Assembly (NCBI GenBank): GCA_020621985.1
Contig: JAHRYS010000003.1
Coordinates: 1-64,000, forward strand
Origin: Candidatus Ferrigenium altingense
Lineage (GTDB): Bacteria; Pseudomonadota; Gammaproteobacteria; Burkholderiales; Gallionellaceae
DNA: 64,000 bases
Reading direction: 5' to 3'
Part shown: positions 10,440-22,617 of the stretch, piece after piece
Position numbering within the stretch: the stretch's first letter is position 1
How the letters are laid out: every line of letters starts with the position of its first letter
Position numbers and translations under genes: made by a program
The notes under the pieces: model-generated
The model's database searches: none
The model's input: only the letters and a program-made list of their open reading frames with translations
What the model was told of the DNA's origin: nothing

Positions 10440-11447
10440 TCAGGTGCTTGCCTCGTAGACCAGCCGGTCATCGCGGCGGGTCAGTTTGGTGCCAAACTCG
10501 GCGCACAGCATCTCCATGCGCGCGCAGATCGCGTCGAACTCCTCGCCGCGCGCCAATGCGACATGCGCAACGCGCAGCGAGACCGGCAGCAGCTCGATGC
10601 GGTGCAGTTTGCCCTGCGCGAACATCACCTTGAACAGGCAGGAGCGGTCGTTGCGCAGCAGCGGATGGACGGCGTAGTCGTCGATGAAATTGCCGGTATC
10701 GTAGAGGATGGGTTTGCCCTGGTGGATTTCGATGCCCTGGCAGATATGCGCGCTGTGGCCGTAGTAGACGTCGGCGCCAAGCTCGATCACGCGCCTGGCG
10801 AAGCCGCGGAATGCGGGCGACGGGTGTTCGACGAAATTGGCGCCCCAGTGGTTGGAAAACACCACCAGGCTGGCACCCTGCGCGCGCGCCTGTGCGATGC
10901 CATCGGCGATGCGCGCCAGCGTTGCTTCATCAAGCGAGACTTCCAGATAGTTGGTGCCGGGATGCCCGGCACCGGCGGCGAAGTCGGGTTCGTTGTCGGT
11001 GAAAGAGAGCAGCGCCACGCGGCAGGATGTTGTGCCGCCCTCTTCGGATAACCTGGCTTCGAGCATCGCCGGGGCGGCGGCCTCGGCGGCGTTTGCACCC
11101 GCGCCGGCATAACGGATGCCGGCCGTCCGGAGCATGCGCAGCGTGTCGCGCAGGCCTTGCTCTTCGTAGTCGAGGATGTGATTGTTGGCCAGCGCGCAGG
11201 CGTCGATGCGCGCCGCCTGCAGCACGCGCACCGCCTCCGGGTCGGCGCTGAAATGGAACACCTTTTCGGTACGCATCCATTGGTCGAGGTGGCTGGTCAG
11301 GGCGCATTCCAGGTTGACGATGCGCAGGTCGGCCTGCGCGAGGTGCGGCAGCACATCGCCCCACGCTTCTTCCGGCTGCATGGTCTTGAGCCTGTCGTTG
11401 ACCAGGCGGCCGAGCATCACGTCTCCGGTAAAGGCCAGCGTCAGCAT
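10440..11447 (-). CDS. CapA family protein (PGA_cap metallophosphoesterase fold)
   Basis: The 335-residue protein begins LTLAFTGDVMLGR, the first metal-binding block of CapA/PgsA proteins, followed by NLECALT, LANNHILDY and HWGANFVEHPSP, then YYGHSAHICQGIEI. These match the calcineurin-like PGA_cap domain found in poly-gamma-glutamate capsule synthesis proteins. No signal peptide or N-terminal membrane anchor is obvious, unlike classical PgsA, so a cytoplasmic role is possible. A RimK-like ligase follows downstream. Confidence 0.85.
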   Translation of the reverse strand: MLTLAFTGDVMLGRLVNDRLKTMQPEEAWGDVLPHLAQADLRIVNLECALTSHLDQWMRTEKVFHFSADPEAVRVLQAARIDACALANNHILDYEEQGLRDTLRMLRTAGIRYAGAGANAAEAAAPAMLEARLSEEGGTTSCRVALLSFTDNEPDFAAGAGHPGTNYLEVSLDEATLARIADGIAQARAQGASLVVFSNHWGANFVEHPSPAFRGFARRVIELGADVYYGHSAHICQGIEIHQGKPILYDTGNFIDDYAVHPLLRNDRSCLFKVMFAQGKLHRIELLPVSLRVAHVALARGEEFDAICARMEMLCAEFGTKLTRRDDRLVYEAST

Positions 11448-11460
11448 AAAAAACTTACCT

Positions 11461-11590
11461 CACCACGAAGAACACGAAGATCACGAAGTTTCTCCGGGTA
11501 GCTGCGTGATACTTGATCATCACCAAATTGCGACCTGTTTCCTTGGAGGTGAATTTGGGTTTTTCTTCGCACACTTCGTGCCCTTCGTGG
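11461..11590. repeat. CACGAAG-type inverted-repeat element
   Basis: The left arm CACCACGAAGAACACGAAGA (11461-11480) is mirrored by ACACTTCGTGCCCTTCGTGG (11571-11590). The interior, about 90 bases, is unrelated to other copies. The element fills most of the 177-base gap between capA-like and polX. Other copies lie at 23652, 25551, 31897 and 52434. Confidence 0.75.
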
Positions 11591-11624
11591 CCCAAGTATT
11601 TTTTTAAGGTTGATCGATCTCATT

Positions 11625-13364
11625 TCACATCGTACGCCTGAGCAGCTTGCGCAGCGCGGCAAGCGGGCGGGTATTGAGCACGTCGGCCTTTTCCAGCCAG
11701 CCGCGCCGCGCCTGCCCCACGCCGAATTTCAGGTTGCTGAAATCGAAGGTGCTGTGCGCATCCGAATCGATGCTGATCAGCACGCCTTCCTCCCTGGCGC
11801 TCTGACACTGGCTGTCGAGCAGGTCGAGGCGTTCCGGGTGGGCGTTCAGTTCGAGGAAGCAGCCGCGCTGTTTGGCATGGCGGATGATGCGCAGCATGTC
11901 CACGTCGTAGGGCTCGCGCTTCTCGATCAGGCGGCCGCCGGGATGGGCAAGCAGCGTGAAGTGCGGATGATCCATCGCGCGCAGGATGCGCTCGGTCTGC
12001 CTGGCGCGCGACAGGTCGAAACGGCTGTGCACCGCACCCACTACCAGGTCGAGCCGCGCCAGCACCGCATCCGGCAGGTCGAGGCTGCCGTCTTCGAGGA
12101 TGTCCACCTCGATGCCCTTGAGCAGCGTGATGCCGTCCAGTTGCGCGTTGAGCCGGTCGATCTCGTCGCACTGCTTTGCGAGTTGAATCGGATCGAGGCC
12201 GTGCGTCACGGTGAGGCGGCGCGAGTGCTCGGTGATCGCGAGGTACTCCAGCCCCAGCGCCTTGGCCGCCAGCGCCATGTCGCGCAGGCCGTCGTGGCCG
12301 TCGCTGGCCTTGGTGTGCGCATGCAGGTCGCCCCTGAGGTCGGCCAGTTCCACCAGTTGCGGCAATCGTCCGGCGCGCGCCGCCTCGATCTCGCCGCGAT
12401 CTTCGCGCAGTTCCGGCGGAATCCAGGGCAGGCCGACGGCGCGGTATACCGATTCCTCGCTTTCTCCGGCGATGCGTTTTGCGCCGCGGAACACGCCGTA
12501 TTCGTTCACCTTCAGGCCGAGTTGCTGCGCGCTACGGCGGATCGCGATGTTGTGCGCCTTGGAGCCGGTGAAGTAGTGCAGCGCCGCGCCATAGCTGGCT
12601 TGCGCCACCATGCGCAGGTCGACCTGCATGCCGCATTTGAGCAGGATGCTGGCGCGCGTCTCGCCCGCGGAATACACCTCGGCCACTTCGTCGTAGGCGG
12701 TGAAGCGCTGCATCACCGGGCTGTGCATGACTGTACTATCTGGGGCGGCGGTCACCAGGATGTCGAGGTCGCCGACGGTCTCGCGCATGCGCCGGAAGCT
12801 GCCGGCCACGACTACCTGCTGCACGCCGGGAATGGCCTGCAAAAAGGCGCGCAGTGCTTCGGCATATTGCGCCGCCGTGGCAAGCTTGAAGCGGCGGCTC
12901 TGGCTGGCATGGGCTTCCACGGCCTGCAGGATGTTCTGTTCGGTTTTTTCGCCGAAGCCGGGCAGCGCGCGGATGCGGCCGTCCTGCGCGGCGCGATGCA
13001 GTTGTTCGACGGTCTGCACGTCGAGATCGTGGTACAGCGCTTTCACCCGCTTCGGCCCGAGGCCGGGAATTTTCAGCAGCTCGGTGATCGCGGGCGGCAG
13101 CTCGCGGTGCAGGCGGTCGAGCAGGCTGCAATGCCCGGTGGTGGTGATTTCGGAAATCTTGCCGGCGAGGTCGCTGCCGATGCCGGGCAAACGGGTCAGG
13201 TCGTCGCCGCGCTCCACCAGCAGGCGCGCCTCCTGCGGCAGGTCGCCCAAAATGCGCGCGGCATTGCGGTAGGCGCGGATGCGGAAGGTATTCGCCCCCT
13301 GAATCTCCAGCAGGTCGGCGATCTCCGTAAAGACGGCGGTGATGTCGGCGTTATGGACAGGCAT
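11625..13364 (-). CDS. polX: DNA polymerase/3'-5' exonuclease PolX
   Basis: The 579-residue protein has the bacterial PolX order. An N-terminal helix-hairpin-helix domain (LPGIGSDLAGKI, IPGLGPKRVKALY) is followed by the family-X nucleotidyltransferase palm with VAGSFRRMRETVGDLDILV, which carries the catalytic Asp pair. The C-terminal PHP nuclease domain starts at DLRGDLHAHTKASDGHDG. PolX fills short gaps in base-excision and related repair. It overlaps no neighbour. Confidence 0.93.
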   Translation of the reverse strand: MPVHNADITAVFTEIADLLEIQGANTFRIRAYRNAARILGDLPQEARLLVERGDDLTRLPGIGSDLAGKISEITTTGHCSLLDRLHRELPPAITELLKIPGLGPKRVKALYHDLDVQTVEQLHRAAQDGRIRALPGFGEKTEQNILQAVEAHASQSRRFKLATAAQYAEALRAFLQAIPGVQQVVVAGSFRRMRETVGDLDILVTAAPDSTVMHSPVMQRFTAYDEVAEVYSAGETRASILLKCGMQVDLRMVAQASYGAALHYFTGSKAHNIAIRRSAQQLGLKVNEYGVFRGAKRIAGESEESVYRAVGLPWIPPELREDRGEIEAARAGRLPQLVELADLRGDLHAHTKASDGHDGLRDMALAAKALGLEYLAITEHSRRLTVTHGLDPIQLAKQCDEIDRLNAQLDGITLLKGIEVDILEDGSLDLPDAVLARLDLVVGAVHSRFDLSRARQTERILRAMDHPHFTLLAHPGGRLIEKREPYDVDMLRIIRHAKQRGCFLELNAHPERLDLLDSQCQSAREEGVLISIDSDAHSTFDFSNLKFGVGQARRGWLEKADVLNTRPLAALRKLLRRTM

Positions 13365-13448
13365 TCAGGTACCTCCATAAACCAAAAAAGCAGAGTCGTT
13401 GCCGCACCCTGCGTGATGTTCATGCGCACTAATGAACATGGAGAGAAC

Positions 13449-13532
13449 GTAGCCCGGGTGAAATGCAATGGAATCCGGGGCCCTGTCCGCGCCCGCCAAA
13501 TCCCGGATTGCGTTGCGCTACATCCGGGCTAC
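13449..13532. repeat. REP-like inverted repeat, GTAGCCCGGATGAAA type (second copy)
   Basis: GTAGCCCGGGTGAAATGCAA at the left is mirrored by GCGCTACATCCGGGCTAC at the right, with AATCCGGGG/TCCCGGATT inside. It is the second copy of the element at 2373-2448 and fills the gap between polX and the small gene at 13573. Confidence 0.75.
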
Positions 13533-13572
13533 TTCATTGGCAAAACGAACCAACGAAACCAAACTGTACCTG

Positions 13573-13860
13573 CTATTCGTCGCTGAGGTGCGGCTGTAAA
13601 CCTTCTGCCGGTTCGCCGGTTTCCGGGTCGGTCCAGTCGGCGATGCCGATTTCCGCCTCCGCCTCTTTCAGCGACTCGCCTTCTTCATAACCGGTATCAG
13701 CTTGGTCTTGTATGTCCTGCATCGCTTCGAGCAGCGTCGGGAAGGGGCCGTACAATTCGTCGGTGAGTTTATCCTGCCAGTAAAAACCATCCGGCCGCTC
13801 AGTCACCCGCGTTTGGTCATAGCCGGGCAGGGTTTGTGGAAGGGGTGTAGTAGGGGACAT
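13573..13860 (-). CDS. Conserved-looking acidic small protein of unknown function
   Basis: This 95-residue protein is strongly acidic, rich in Glu, Asp, Gln and Pro. It has a central FYWQDKLTDELYGPFPTLLEA segment that looks like a compact fold. I do not recognise the family with confidence. The ATG at 13860 is preceded by GGAGG with five bases of spacing; a TTG four codons earlier overlaps that site. The universal-stress-protein stub just upstream stops 2 bases before this start, suggesting co-transcription. Confidence 0.65.
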   Translation of the reverse strand: MSPTTPLPQTLPGYDQTRVTERPDGFYWQDKLTDELYGPFPTLLEAMQDIQDQADTGYEEGESLKEAEAEIGIADWTDPETGEPAEGLQPHLSDE

Positions 13861-13862
13861 GA

Positions 13863-13979
13863 TTACCTCCAAGTTAGTGGCTGGCGTAACGGATACGCCG
13901 GCTTGACGGCCTCCTGCAATGCCCGTTCGGAAGTCACGCTACCGTTGATTGGAACCCAAATACGCTGATAGATAGCCAT
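13863..13979 (-). pseudogene. Truncated universal stress protein (UspA-like) N-terminus
   Basis: The reading frame encodes 38 residues beginning MAIYQRIWVPINGSVTSERA, which matches the start of UspA-family proteins (usually about 145 residues, with a VPVDGS-type strand and a SERAL helix). It then ends in unrelated sequence and TAA. The rest of the domain, including the ATP-binding GxxG(x)9GS/T motif, is missing. An AGGAAAGGCGGGAAG leader precedes the ATG. It is either a decayed gene or a leader peptide derived from one. Confidence 0.55.
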
Positions 13980-14092
13980 CTTCCCGCCTTTCCTGTTTGA
14001 TGCATGGGCCAAGCTGATTTGATTCTATACCTGTTTTGAATTTGCAGTGGCACACAAGGTGTTCGGGTTGATTTTTGTGCAGCCGGGCACGG

Positions 14093-16516
14093 TTATTTGT
14101 GCAAGCGCTTGCGCTCAGTCTTGGTGTGCTCCGACGCCTGGCAGGCGCGGCGGTAGGCCAGCAGGGTTCTCTGGGCGTGGCCCAGCACGCTGTCGCGCGG
14201 GTAATTGCCCGCATCGTTCGCGATCCCCGCCGGCAAGCCGGTGAGCAGCTCCAAGCCCTCGCTGGCATGCTCCGCAGTGTAGATATGGAACAAGCCCTGG
14301 GCGACGGCCTCGGCGACCTTGCGCTCCAGCATCAGGTGGCGGCGGTTGCGCTGCGGGATCAGCACGCCCTGGCTGCCGTCCAGCCCGGCGGTTGCGCAGA
14401 TGCGGAAGTAACCCTCGATCTTTTCGTTGAGCCCGCCCACGGGTAATACTTCTCCGTGCTGATTGACCGCGCCGGTCACCGCGATACCCTGCTTGAGCGG
14501 CAGCCCCGACAGCGACGAGAGCAACGCATACAGCTCGGCGCAGGAAGCTGAGTCGCCCTCCACACCGCTGTATTCCTGTTCGAACACGATGGACGCGTTG
14601 AGTGCGAGCGGCGCGTTATGGGCGAACAGCGCGGACAGGTAGTTGTGCAGGATCAGCACACCCTTGTCGTGGATCGGCCCGGACATTTCCACTTCGCGCT
14701 CGACGTTGAGCAGGCCGTCCTCGCCGGCATAGGTGCGCGCCGTGACGCGCACCGGGAAGCCGAAACGGTAATCGCCCAGGTCTATCTGGGTCAGGCCGTT
14801 GATCTGGCCGATTTTTTCGCCATGCAGCGAAATCAGCAGATCGCCCTCGGCGATGGATTCGCGCAGGCGCTGGTCGGGGTAATCGTGGCGCAGGGTGCGC
14901 GCGGCCAGCGCCGCCTCGACATCCGCCGCTTCGACCAGTTTGCCGTTGCGGGCGCTGCACAATGCGGCGCTTTCCACCACCAGCGCCTCGGCGCGCGCGA
15001 AAATCGCGCTCTGGCGCGACTGGTCGTCCGCCTCGCGATGCCCGTCCTCCAGCAGTCGTGCGACGGCGGCGGCGGAAAAATGCGGCAGCCCCAGTTTGCG
15101 GCAGGTGTGGGCGACGAAGATGGCCGAGGCGCGGCGGGTATCGGCGCTGGCCGAAAAGCTTTCGGCAAAGTCCACCTTGACGCGGAAGCGGCGCGCGAAC
15201 TCCGGGTCTTCCTCCTGCAACTCGTAATACAGTTCGCGCGAACCGATCAGGACGATCTTGACATCGACATCCACCGCCTCGGGCTCGAGCGAAACCGCCG
15301 CGATCGGCGTAAACGCCGTGCCCGGTTCCTCGATCTGCAAGCGGCCGCTGCGCAGCACGCGCCGCAGTTTTTCCCACACCAGGCCGTCGGCCAGCAGGTC
15401 GCGCAGATGCAGCAGCAGGAAACCGCCGTGCGCCTTGTGCAGACTGCCGGCGCGGATGCGGGAAAAATCGGTCATCAGCACATCGTTCTCGGTCTGGTAT
15501 TCGATGCTGCCGAACAGCGAGCGGAACAACGGATTGTCTTCGACGATCACCGGCGCGCCTTCCAGCCCGTCGTTGTCCACCACCAGGTTGACCCGGTAGC
15601 GGGACAGCACTTTGCCCAATACTTCCTGGCGAATATCGTCATCGGCATCGGCAATCTTGAACAGCTCCAGGTTGTCGAGCACGTCGTGCACGACCCGATC
15701 CAGATAGGCGCCAAGCTTGACGGAATCCTTGATCTGTTTCTTCAATCCGACGCGGATTTCCTGTAGTTCGCGATCCAGCAGCGGCTTCACCACCTGGCGG
15801 CGCAATGCCGCCAGTGCCTCGTTCATCACCCGTTCCATCGGCCGGATTTTCTCGAAATAACGGCTGATCTCGGCGCGCAATTCCTGCTCGGCCAGCGCGA
15901 TCTCGGCGCGGCGTTCCTTCGGCAGGACGAGCACTTCGTCCTCGGTCAGCGCGTGGCCTTTTTTGCCGCGCAGCGTGAACAGCAGATGCCCGGATTCGCG
16001 GTGCATGGTGAAATTGCGGGCTTCGGCAAAAGCCTCGAGTTCGGCGTAGGCCTTGGCTTCTTCCTCCTTGTAGGATTTTTCGATGCGCCTGCTTTCGGCC
16101 TTGAAGTCCTGTCCGTCCAGTTGCTGGGGGATTTCCACCTGTATCGATTTCATCATTTGCATCATGAGTTGCCGCAGCAGGCGTCCCTGCCCGGCGGGCA
16201 GGCGCAGCGCGCGCGGCCTTTCCGGCGCATCGAAATTGTGCAGATAGCACAAGTCGGGCGGCGCCGCCCGCTCTGCGGCCGCCGCCTGCATTGCCAGCTT
16301 CAGCAGTGAAGAGCGGCCGCTGCCGACCTCGCCCAGCACGAACAGGTTGTAATCCGGCTGGTCCATCCCGAGGCCGAAGCGGGCGGCATTTTCCGCGCGC
16401 TCCTGCCCGATCCACGGCAACGTCTGTTCCAGCAGTTCGGAGGTGTCGGCAAAGCCGAGCGCATCGGGATCGACGGTGAGGCGCAGCTCGGCGGGAGTCA
16501 GGGTTGAGATCGGCAT
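14093..16516 (-). CDS. Lon-like ATP-dependent protease (AAA_32 plus Lon C-terminal protease domain)
   Basis: The 807-residue protein resembles E. coli YcbZ-type Lon relatives. It has an N-terminal ATPase region with GEVGSGRSS (residues 62-70), a Walker A in which Lys is replaced by Arg, and a long helical insertion. A second ATPase part contains DGLVWEKLRRVLRSG. The C-terminal Lon protease domain has the catalytic serine in GDSAS (Ser656) and Lys699 in GGLNEK, 43 residues apart as in Lon. I chose the ATG at 16516; a TTG at 16546 is also open, and neither has a strong ribosome site. Substrates are unknown. Confidence 0.87.
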   Translation of the reverse strand: MPISTLTPAELRLTVDPDALGFADTSELLEQTLPWIGQERAENAARFGLGMDQPDYNLFVLGEVGSGRSSLLKLAMQAAAAERAAPPDLCYLHNFDAPERPRALRLPAGQGRLLRQLMMQMMKSIQVEIPQQLDGQDFKAESRRIEKSYKEEEAKAYAELEAFAEARNFTMHRESGHLLFTLRGKKGHALTEDEVLVLPKERRAEIALAEQELRAEISRYFEKIRPMERVMNEALAALRRQVVKPLLDRELQEIRVGLKKQIKDSVKLGAYLDRVVHDVLDNLELFKIADADDDIRQEVLGKVLSRYRVNLVVDNDGLEGAPVIVEDNPLFRSLFGSIEYQTENDVLMTDFSRIRAGSLHKAHGGFLLLHLRDLLADGLVWEKLRRVLRSGRLQIEEPGTAFTPIAAVSLEPEAVDVDVKIVLIGSRELYYELQEEDPEFARRFRVKVDFAESFSASADTRRASAIFVAHTCRKLGLPHFSAAAVARLLEDGHREADDQSRQSAIFARAEALVVESAALCSARNGKLVEAADVEAALAARTLRHDYPDQRLRESIAEGDLLISLHGEKIGQINGLTQIDLGDYRFGFPVRVTARTYAGEDGLLNVEREVEMSGPIHDKGVLILHNYLSALFAHNAPLALNASIVFEQEYSGVEGDSASCAELYALLSSLSGLPLKQGIAVTGAVNQHGEVLPVGGLNEKIEGYFRICATAGLDGSQGVLIPQRNRRHLMLERKVAEAVAQGLFHIYTAEHASEGLELLTGLPAGIANDAGNYPRDSVLGHAQRTLLAYRRACQASEHTKTERKRLHK

Positions 16517-16561
16517 AGGGTTGTTTGCAGCTTTTGTACTTGGCAATCTTGTCTAATCGGA

Positions 16562-16575
16562 ATTAAACGCCTTAT
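16562..16575. repeat. 14-base direct repeat, left copy
   Basis: ATTAAACGCCTTAT occurs here and at 18043-18056 in the same orientation. The two copies bracket the ceramidase-like/macrodomain gene pair. Both are followed by GC-rich, partly similar sequence (TGCCGC versus TTTGCGGC). Confidence 0.5.
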
Positions 16576-16622
16576 GCCGCTTCATGGCAACCGCCATTCG
16601 AAATTATATGGCAAGCCGGATT

Positions 16623-17393
16623 TCACAGGATGCGGCGGCGTTTTAATCGCACCATCACCCAATACATCGCCAGCGCGGCGATGATGTGTTTTGCCGTGTG
16701 CCCGCTGGCCACGCCGGTCAGTGCGGTAATCTGATGATCGGTGAGGTCGCACAGCAAGGCCAGCAGGTAGAGGCCGATGACGGCCAAGATATCCCGGTCG
16801 CCGCTGTAGCGCGGAGGGTAGAGCCGGAGCAGCAGCGGGATCAGCAGCATGGGATAGAGCTGCATCAGGCCGTAAGCGCGCAGGTCGCCGCTGCCGTGCG
16901 CTTCGCTCCACGCCCACCAGGCCACACTGCCCAACCCGGCGGCGTACAGCCACGGCAGCAGGCGCAGCCCGGCGGCTACGCTGACGCGCTCGCACAGGAT
17001 CGCGGCGAACAGCGACATCAGCGCCAGCGCGATCGCGGCACGATCCCAGACCAGCCGCCCGTTGTCGGGGGCGAGGTGGTAGTAGGCGGAACCGAGGCCG
17101 ACCAGGATCGCGAAGAGGAAGAACAGGCGGTAGGGGATGGCCTCGCGCGCATCGATGAAGGCGCGCCGCCCCCTTTTATTGAAGAGGAAATGCAGCCCGG
17201 CCAGCCCCGCCAGCACGAACAGCGAGTTGGAGGCGGTATCGAAGCAGTTGGCCACGCCGAAGCAGGCGCGTCGGTCGGCGAAATCATGGTATTGCAGCGG
17301 CTGCGGGATGCGCGGCAGCATCCATGCCAGGCCGGCCAAGACTGCGGCAAGCAGCCACAGGCCGAGAGCCTTCCGGTCAGGCGGGTGCGGCAT
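16623..17393 (-). CDS. Ceramidase-like (CREST superfamily) membrane hydrolase
   Basis: The 256-residue protein has about seven membrane segments. It shows the Zn-site signatures of alkaline ceramidase-like proteins: [16 protein letters not shown] early, [18 protein letters not shown] in the middle (His and Asp), and [16 protein letters not shown] near the end (two His). Bacterial members are usually of unknown substrate and may act on lipid amides. Its ATG at 17393 lies inside the last 17 bases of the macrodomain gene, so the pair is translationally linked. Confidence 0.75.
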   Translation of the reverse strand: MPHPPDRKALGLWLLAAVLAGLAWMLPRIPQPLQYHDFADRRACFGVANCFDTASNSLFVLAGLAGLHFLFNKRGRRAFIDAREAIPYRLFFLFAILVGLGSAYYHLAPDNGRLVWDRAAIALALMSLFAAILCERVSVAAGLRLLPWLYAAGLGSVAWWAWSEAHGSGDLRAYGLMQLYPMLLIPLLLRLYPPRYSGDRDILAVIGLYLLALLCDLTDHQITALTGVASGHTAKHIIAALAMYWVMVRLKRRRIL

Positions 17394-17895
17394 CGACGAG
17401 CCTTTGATAGACGGCGAAATCGCCGACGGAAAAACAGCAGAAGATCACCTCGCGGATCGAGCCGAGCTGCGGCAGCGCGGAACGGACGGTCTCAACCGCG
17501 ACCCGCGCGGCGAATTCCAGCGGATAGCCATACACGCCGGTGCTGATGCAGGGGAACGCGATGGAGTGCGCGCCGCGGTCGGCGGCAAGCCTCAGCGAGT
17601 TGCGGTAGCAGGAGGCCAGCAGTTCCGGCTCGTCATGCATGCCGCCGCGCCACACCGGGCCGACGGTGTGGATCACGAACTTCGCCGGCAGGCGGTAGCC
17701 CTTGGTGAACTTCGCTTCGCCGGTCTTGCAGCCGCCCAGCAGGCGGCATGCTTGCAGCAATTCCGGCCCGGCGGCGCGGTGGATCGCCCCGTCCACGCCC
17801 CCGCCGCCGAGCAGCGAGGAATTGGCGGCATTGACGATCGCATCGACCTTGAGGGTGGTGATGTCGCCCTGTATCACGCGAAGTATGGATGGCAT
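17377..17895 (-). CDS. ymdB: Macrodomain O-acetyl-ADP-ribose deacetylase-like protein
   Basis: The 172-residue protein is a single macrodomain. [20 protein letters not shown] is the ADP-ribose and catalytic Asp/Asn loop, and ISTGVYGYP is the second phosphate-binding loop. YmdB-type enzymes remove acetyl or ADP-ribosyl groups from ADP-ribose derivatives. I chose the ATG at 17895, with GAGGGA just upstream; an open frame reaches 18078 but crosses a repeat. The 3' end overlaps the ceramidase-like gene. Confidence 0.87.
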   Translation of the reverse strand: MPSILRVIQGDITTLKVDAIVNAANSSLLGGGGVDGAIHRAAGPELLQACRLLGGCKTGEAKFTKGYRLPAKFVIHTVGPVWRGGMHDEPELLASCYRNSLRLAADRGAHSIAFPCISTGVYGYPLEFAARVAVETVRSALPQLGSIREVIFCCFSVGDFAVYQRLVDAAPA

Positions 17896-17928
17896 GGTTC
17901 CCTCAACAGAAATCGAAAAATACAGTCC

Positions 17929-18020
17929 GCGTAGGAGCGGGCCATGCCCGCGAATGAAAAAATAATCGCACGCATGGCGTGCTCCTACAATTCGCGAACG
18001 AGCTAATGTGTAATCCGGGT
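17929..18020. repeat. GTAGGAGC-type inverted repeat
   Basis: GTAGGAGCGGGCCATGCCCG at the left pairs with GCGTGCTCCTAC at the right, and the unit ends CGAACGAGCTAATGTGTAAT. A related copy at 57089-57196 shares the GTAGGAGCGG...GCGTGCTCCTAC core and a matching CGAACGGGCTAATGGACAAT tail. It lies upstream of the macrodomain gene. Confidence 0.7.
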
Positions 18021-18042
18021 TGAACAAGCTGATGCGAACCGG

Positions 18043-18056
18043 ATTAAACGCCTTAT
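18043..18056. repeat. 14-base direct repeat, right copy
   Basis: ATTAAACGCCTTAT, identical to 16562-16575 and in the same orientation, about 1.48 kb away. It may mark the boundary of the two-gene macrodomain/ceramidase cassette, but could also be part of a small extragenic repeat. Confidence 0.5.
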
Positions 18057-18134
18057 TTTGCGGCATCACAAGCGGCATCCGTGTGCTTCGTATGCTGTTA
18101 TAGTAAGCGTCTTAACGCATTATTTGGTGCAGAC

Positions 18135-21509
<3,375 letters not shown>

Positions 21510-21513
<4 letters not shown>

Positions 21514-21782
21514 ACGACGAACAGTTGCGCCGGGCGGTGGAGAAACAGGTGAAGCGCATGCAGCGCGCGGAGAAAGAACGCCCCACGCTGCTGGCGCAAT
21601 CGGTATTCATGGGCACGCTGGCATTGCTGTTCGTGCTGCCGATGATCCTCGGCGCCTACCTCGGCAACTGGCTGGATAACATGGCGCAGGGCTATTCGAT
21701 CTACTGGACGATAGGGCTGTTGCTGGTCGGGCTGGTCGTCGGCATCATCAATGTTTACATCTTTGTCAGGGAGCATGATTGA
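21510..21782 (+). CDS. atpQ: N-type ATPase accessory membrane protein AtpQ (AtpI/gene1-like)
   Basis: The 90-residue protein has a basic N-terminal helix and two membrane helices (FMGTLALLFVLPMILGAYLG and a second ending NVYIFVREHD). This is the AtpQ/'ATPase gene 1' type specific to N-ATPase operons. It starts inside the atpC stop (ATGA). In canonical operons atpR follows; here its place is taken by a short repeat element. Confidence 0.8.
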
Positions 21783-21928
21783 TGGAAACCTCTATAAATC
21801 CATTTTGCGGGCGAATCGCAGTGTCGCGTGCTCGCTTACTCCTTGCCTATCAATCCGATATGTCTCGTCGTTCGCTGCGCGGCTCCTTGCGCTTCATCCC
21901 GCAAAAAGAATTTCTAGAGGCTCCATAA
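21782..21928 (+). other. 48-codon frame across the repeat that occupies the atpR position
   Basis: An ATG overlaps the atpQ stop (TGATG at 21780-21784). The frame runs through the whole inverted-repeat element and ends at TAA, which overlaps the atpB start (TAATG at 21926-21930). The predicted peptide, starting METSINPFCGR, is basic, lacks membrane helices and does not resemble AtpR. It is probably a residual frame that keeps ribosomes moving from atpQ to atpB rather than a functional subunit. Confidence 0.35.
21783..21927. repeat. MITE-like element with ~33-bp imperfect terminal inverted repeats, in place of atpR
   Basis: The left end (21783-21815, containing ACCTCTATAAATCCATTTTG) mirrors the right end (21893-21925, containing AAGAATTTCTAGAGGCTCC). 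When inverted, about 26 of 33 positions agree. The right end supplies GAGG, 7 bases before the atpB ATG, so the element seems to provide that gene's ribosome site. A fragment of similar sequence is at 5083-5104. Confidence 0.7.
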
Positions 21929-22617
21929 TGGAAGCAGCAGCCATCTGGTTCCACTTCGGGCCTTTCGCGATCACCTCGGTCGTCGTGACGACCTGGGGTG
22001 TGATGCTGGCATTGACGCTGTTCTGCTGGCTGTCTACGCGGCATTTGACGCTCGACCCCGGCCCGCTGCAAACCATGCTGGAAGGCGTGGTATCGGCCAT
22101 CGAGGCGGCCATCGACGCGGTGCTGCCGGGGCGCGCGCAACTGCTGCTGCCGTTCATCGGCACGCTATGGATCTACATCCTGATTTCGAACCTGCTCGGC
22201 ATCATCCCGGGGCTGCATTCGCCGATGGGGAACCTGTCGGTGACCTCCGGGCTCGCGCTGCTGGTGTTCCTTTCGGTGCATTGGTTCGGCGTGCGCAGCG
22301 AGGGGGTGCGGCGTTACCTGCGGCACTACCTCAGCCCCAGCCCGATCCTGCTGCCGTTCCACCTGATCAGCGAAGTGACGCGCACCGCCGCGCTGGCGGT
22401 GCGCCTGTTCGGCAACATCATGAGCCTGGAAATGGCGGCTTTGCTGGTGTTGCTGGTGGCGGGGCTGCTGGCGCCGGTGCCGTTATTGATGCTGCACATC
22501 GTCGAGGCAACGGTGCAGGCGTATATTTTCGGCATGCTGGCATTGATCTACGTGGCGGGCGCCATGCAGTCGCAACAGAATCTTGAACACAACGAGGAAG
22601 GGGATGGCAATGGATGA
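21928..22617 (+). CDS. atpB: N-type ATPase Fo subunit a
   Basis: The 229-residue membrane protein carries the conserved stator arginine in ALAVRLFGNIMSLEM and the family's IEATVQAYIF-like segment (HIVEATVQAYIFGML) near the C-terminus. About five or six helices are visible. The ATG at 21928 is preceded by GAGG from the repeat element. Its stop overlaps the atpE start by 14 bases. Confidence 0.92.
   Translation: MEAAAIWFHFGPFAITSVVVTTWGVMLALTLFCWLSTRHLTLDPGPLQTMLEGVVSAIEAAIDAVLPGRAQLLLPFIGTLWIYILISNLLGIIPGLHSPMGNLSVTSGLALLVFLSVHWFGVRSEGVRRYLRHYLSPSPILLPFHLISEVTRTAALAVRLFGNIMSLEMAALLVLLVAGLLAPVPLLMLHIVEATVQAYIFGMLALIYVAGAMQSQQNLEHNEEGDGNG

Noticed and set aside
21782-21928. The 48-codon frame as a true AtpR
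   Set aside because: It has no membrane helix and is made entirely of the inverted-repeat element.
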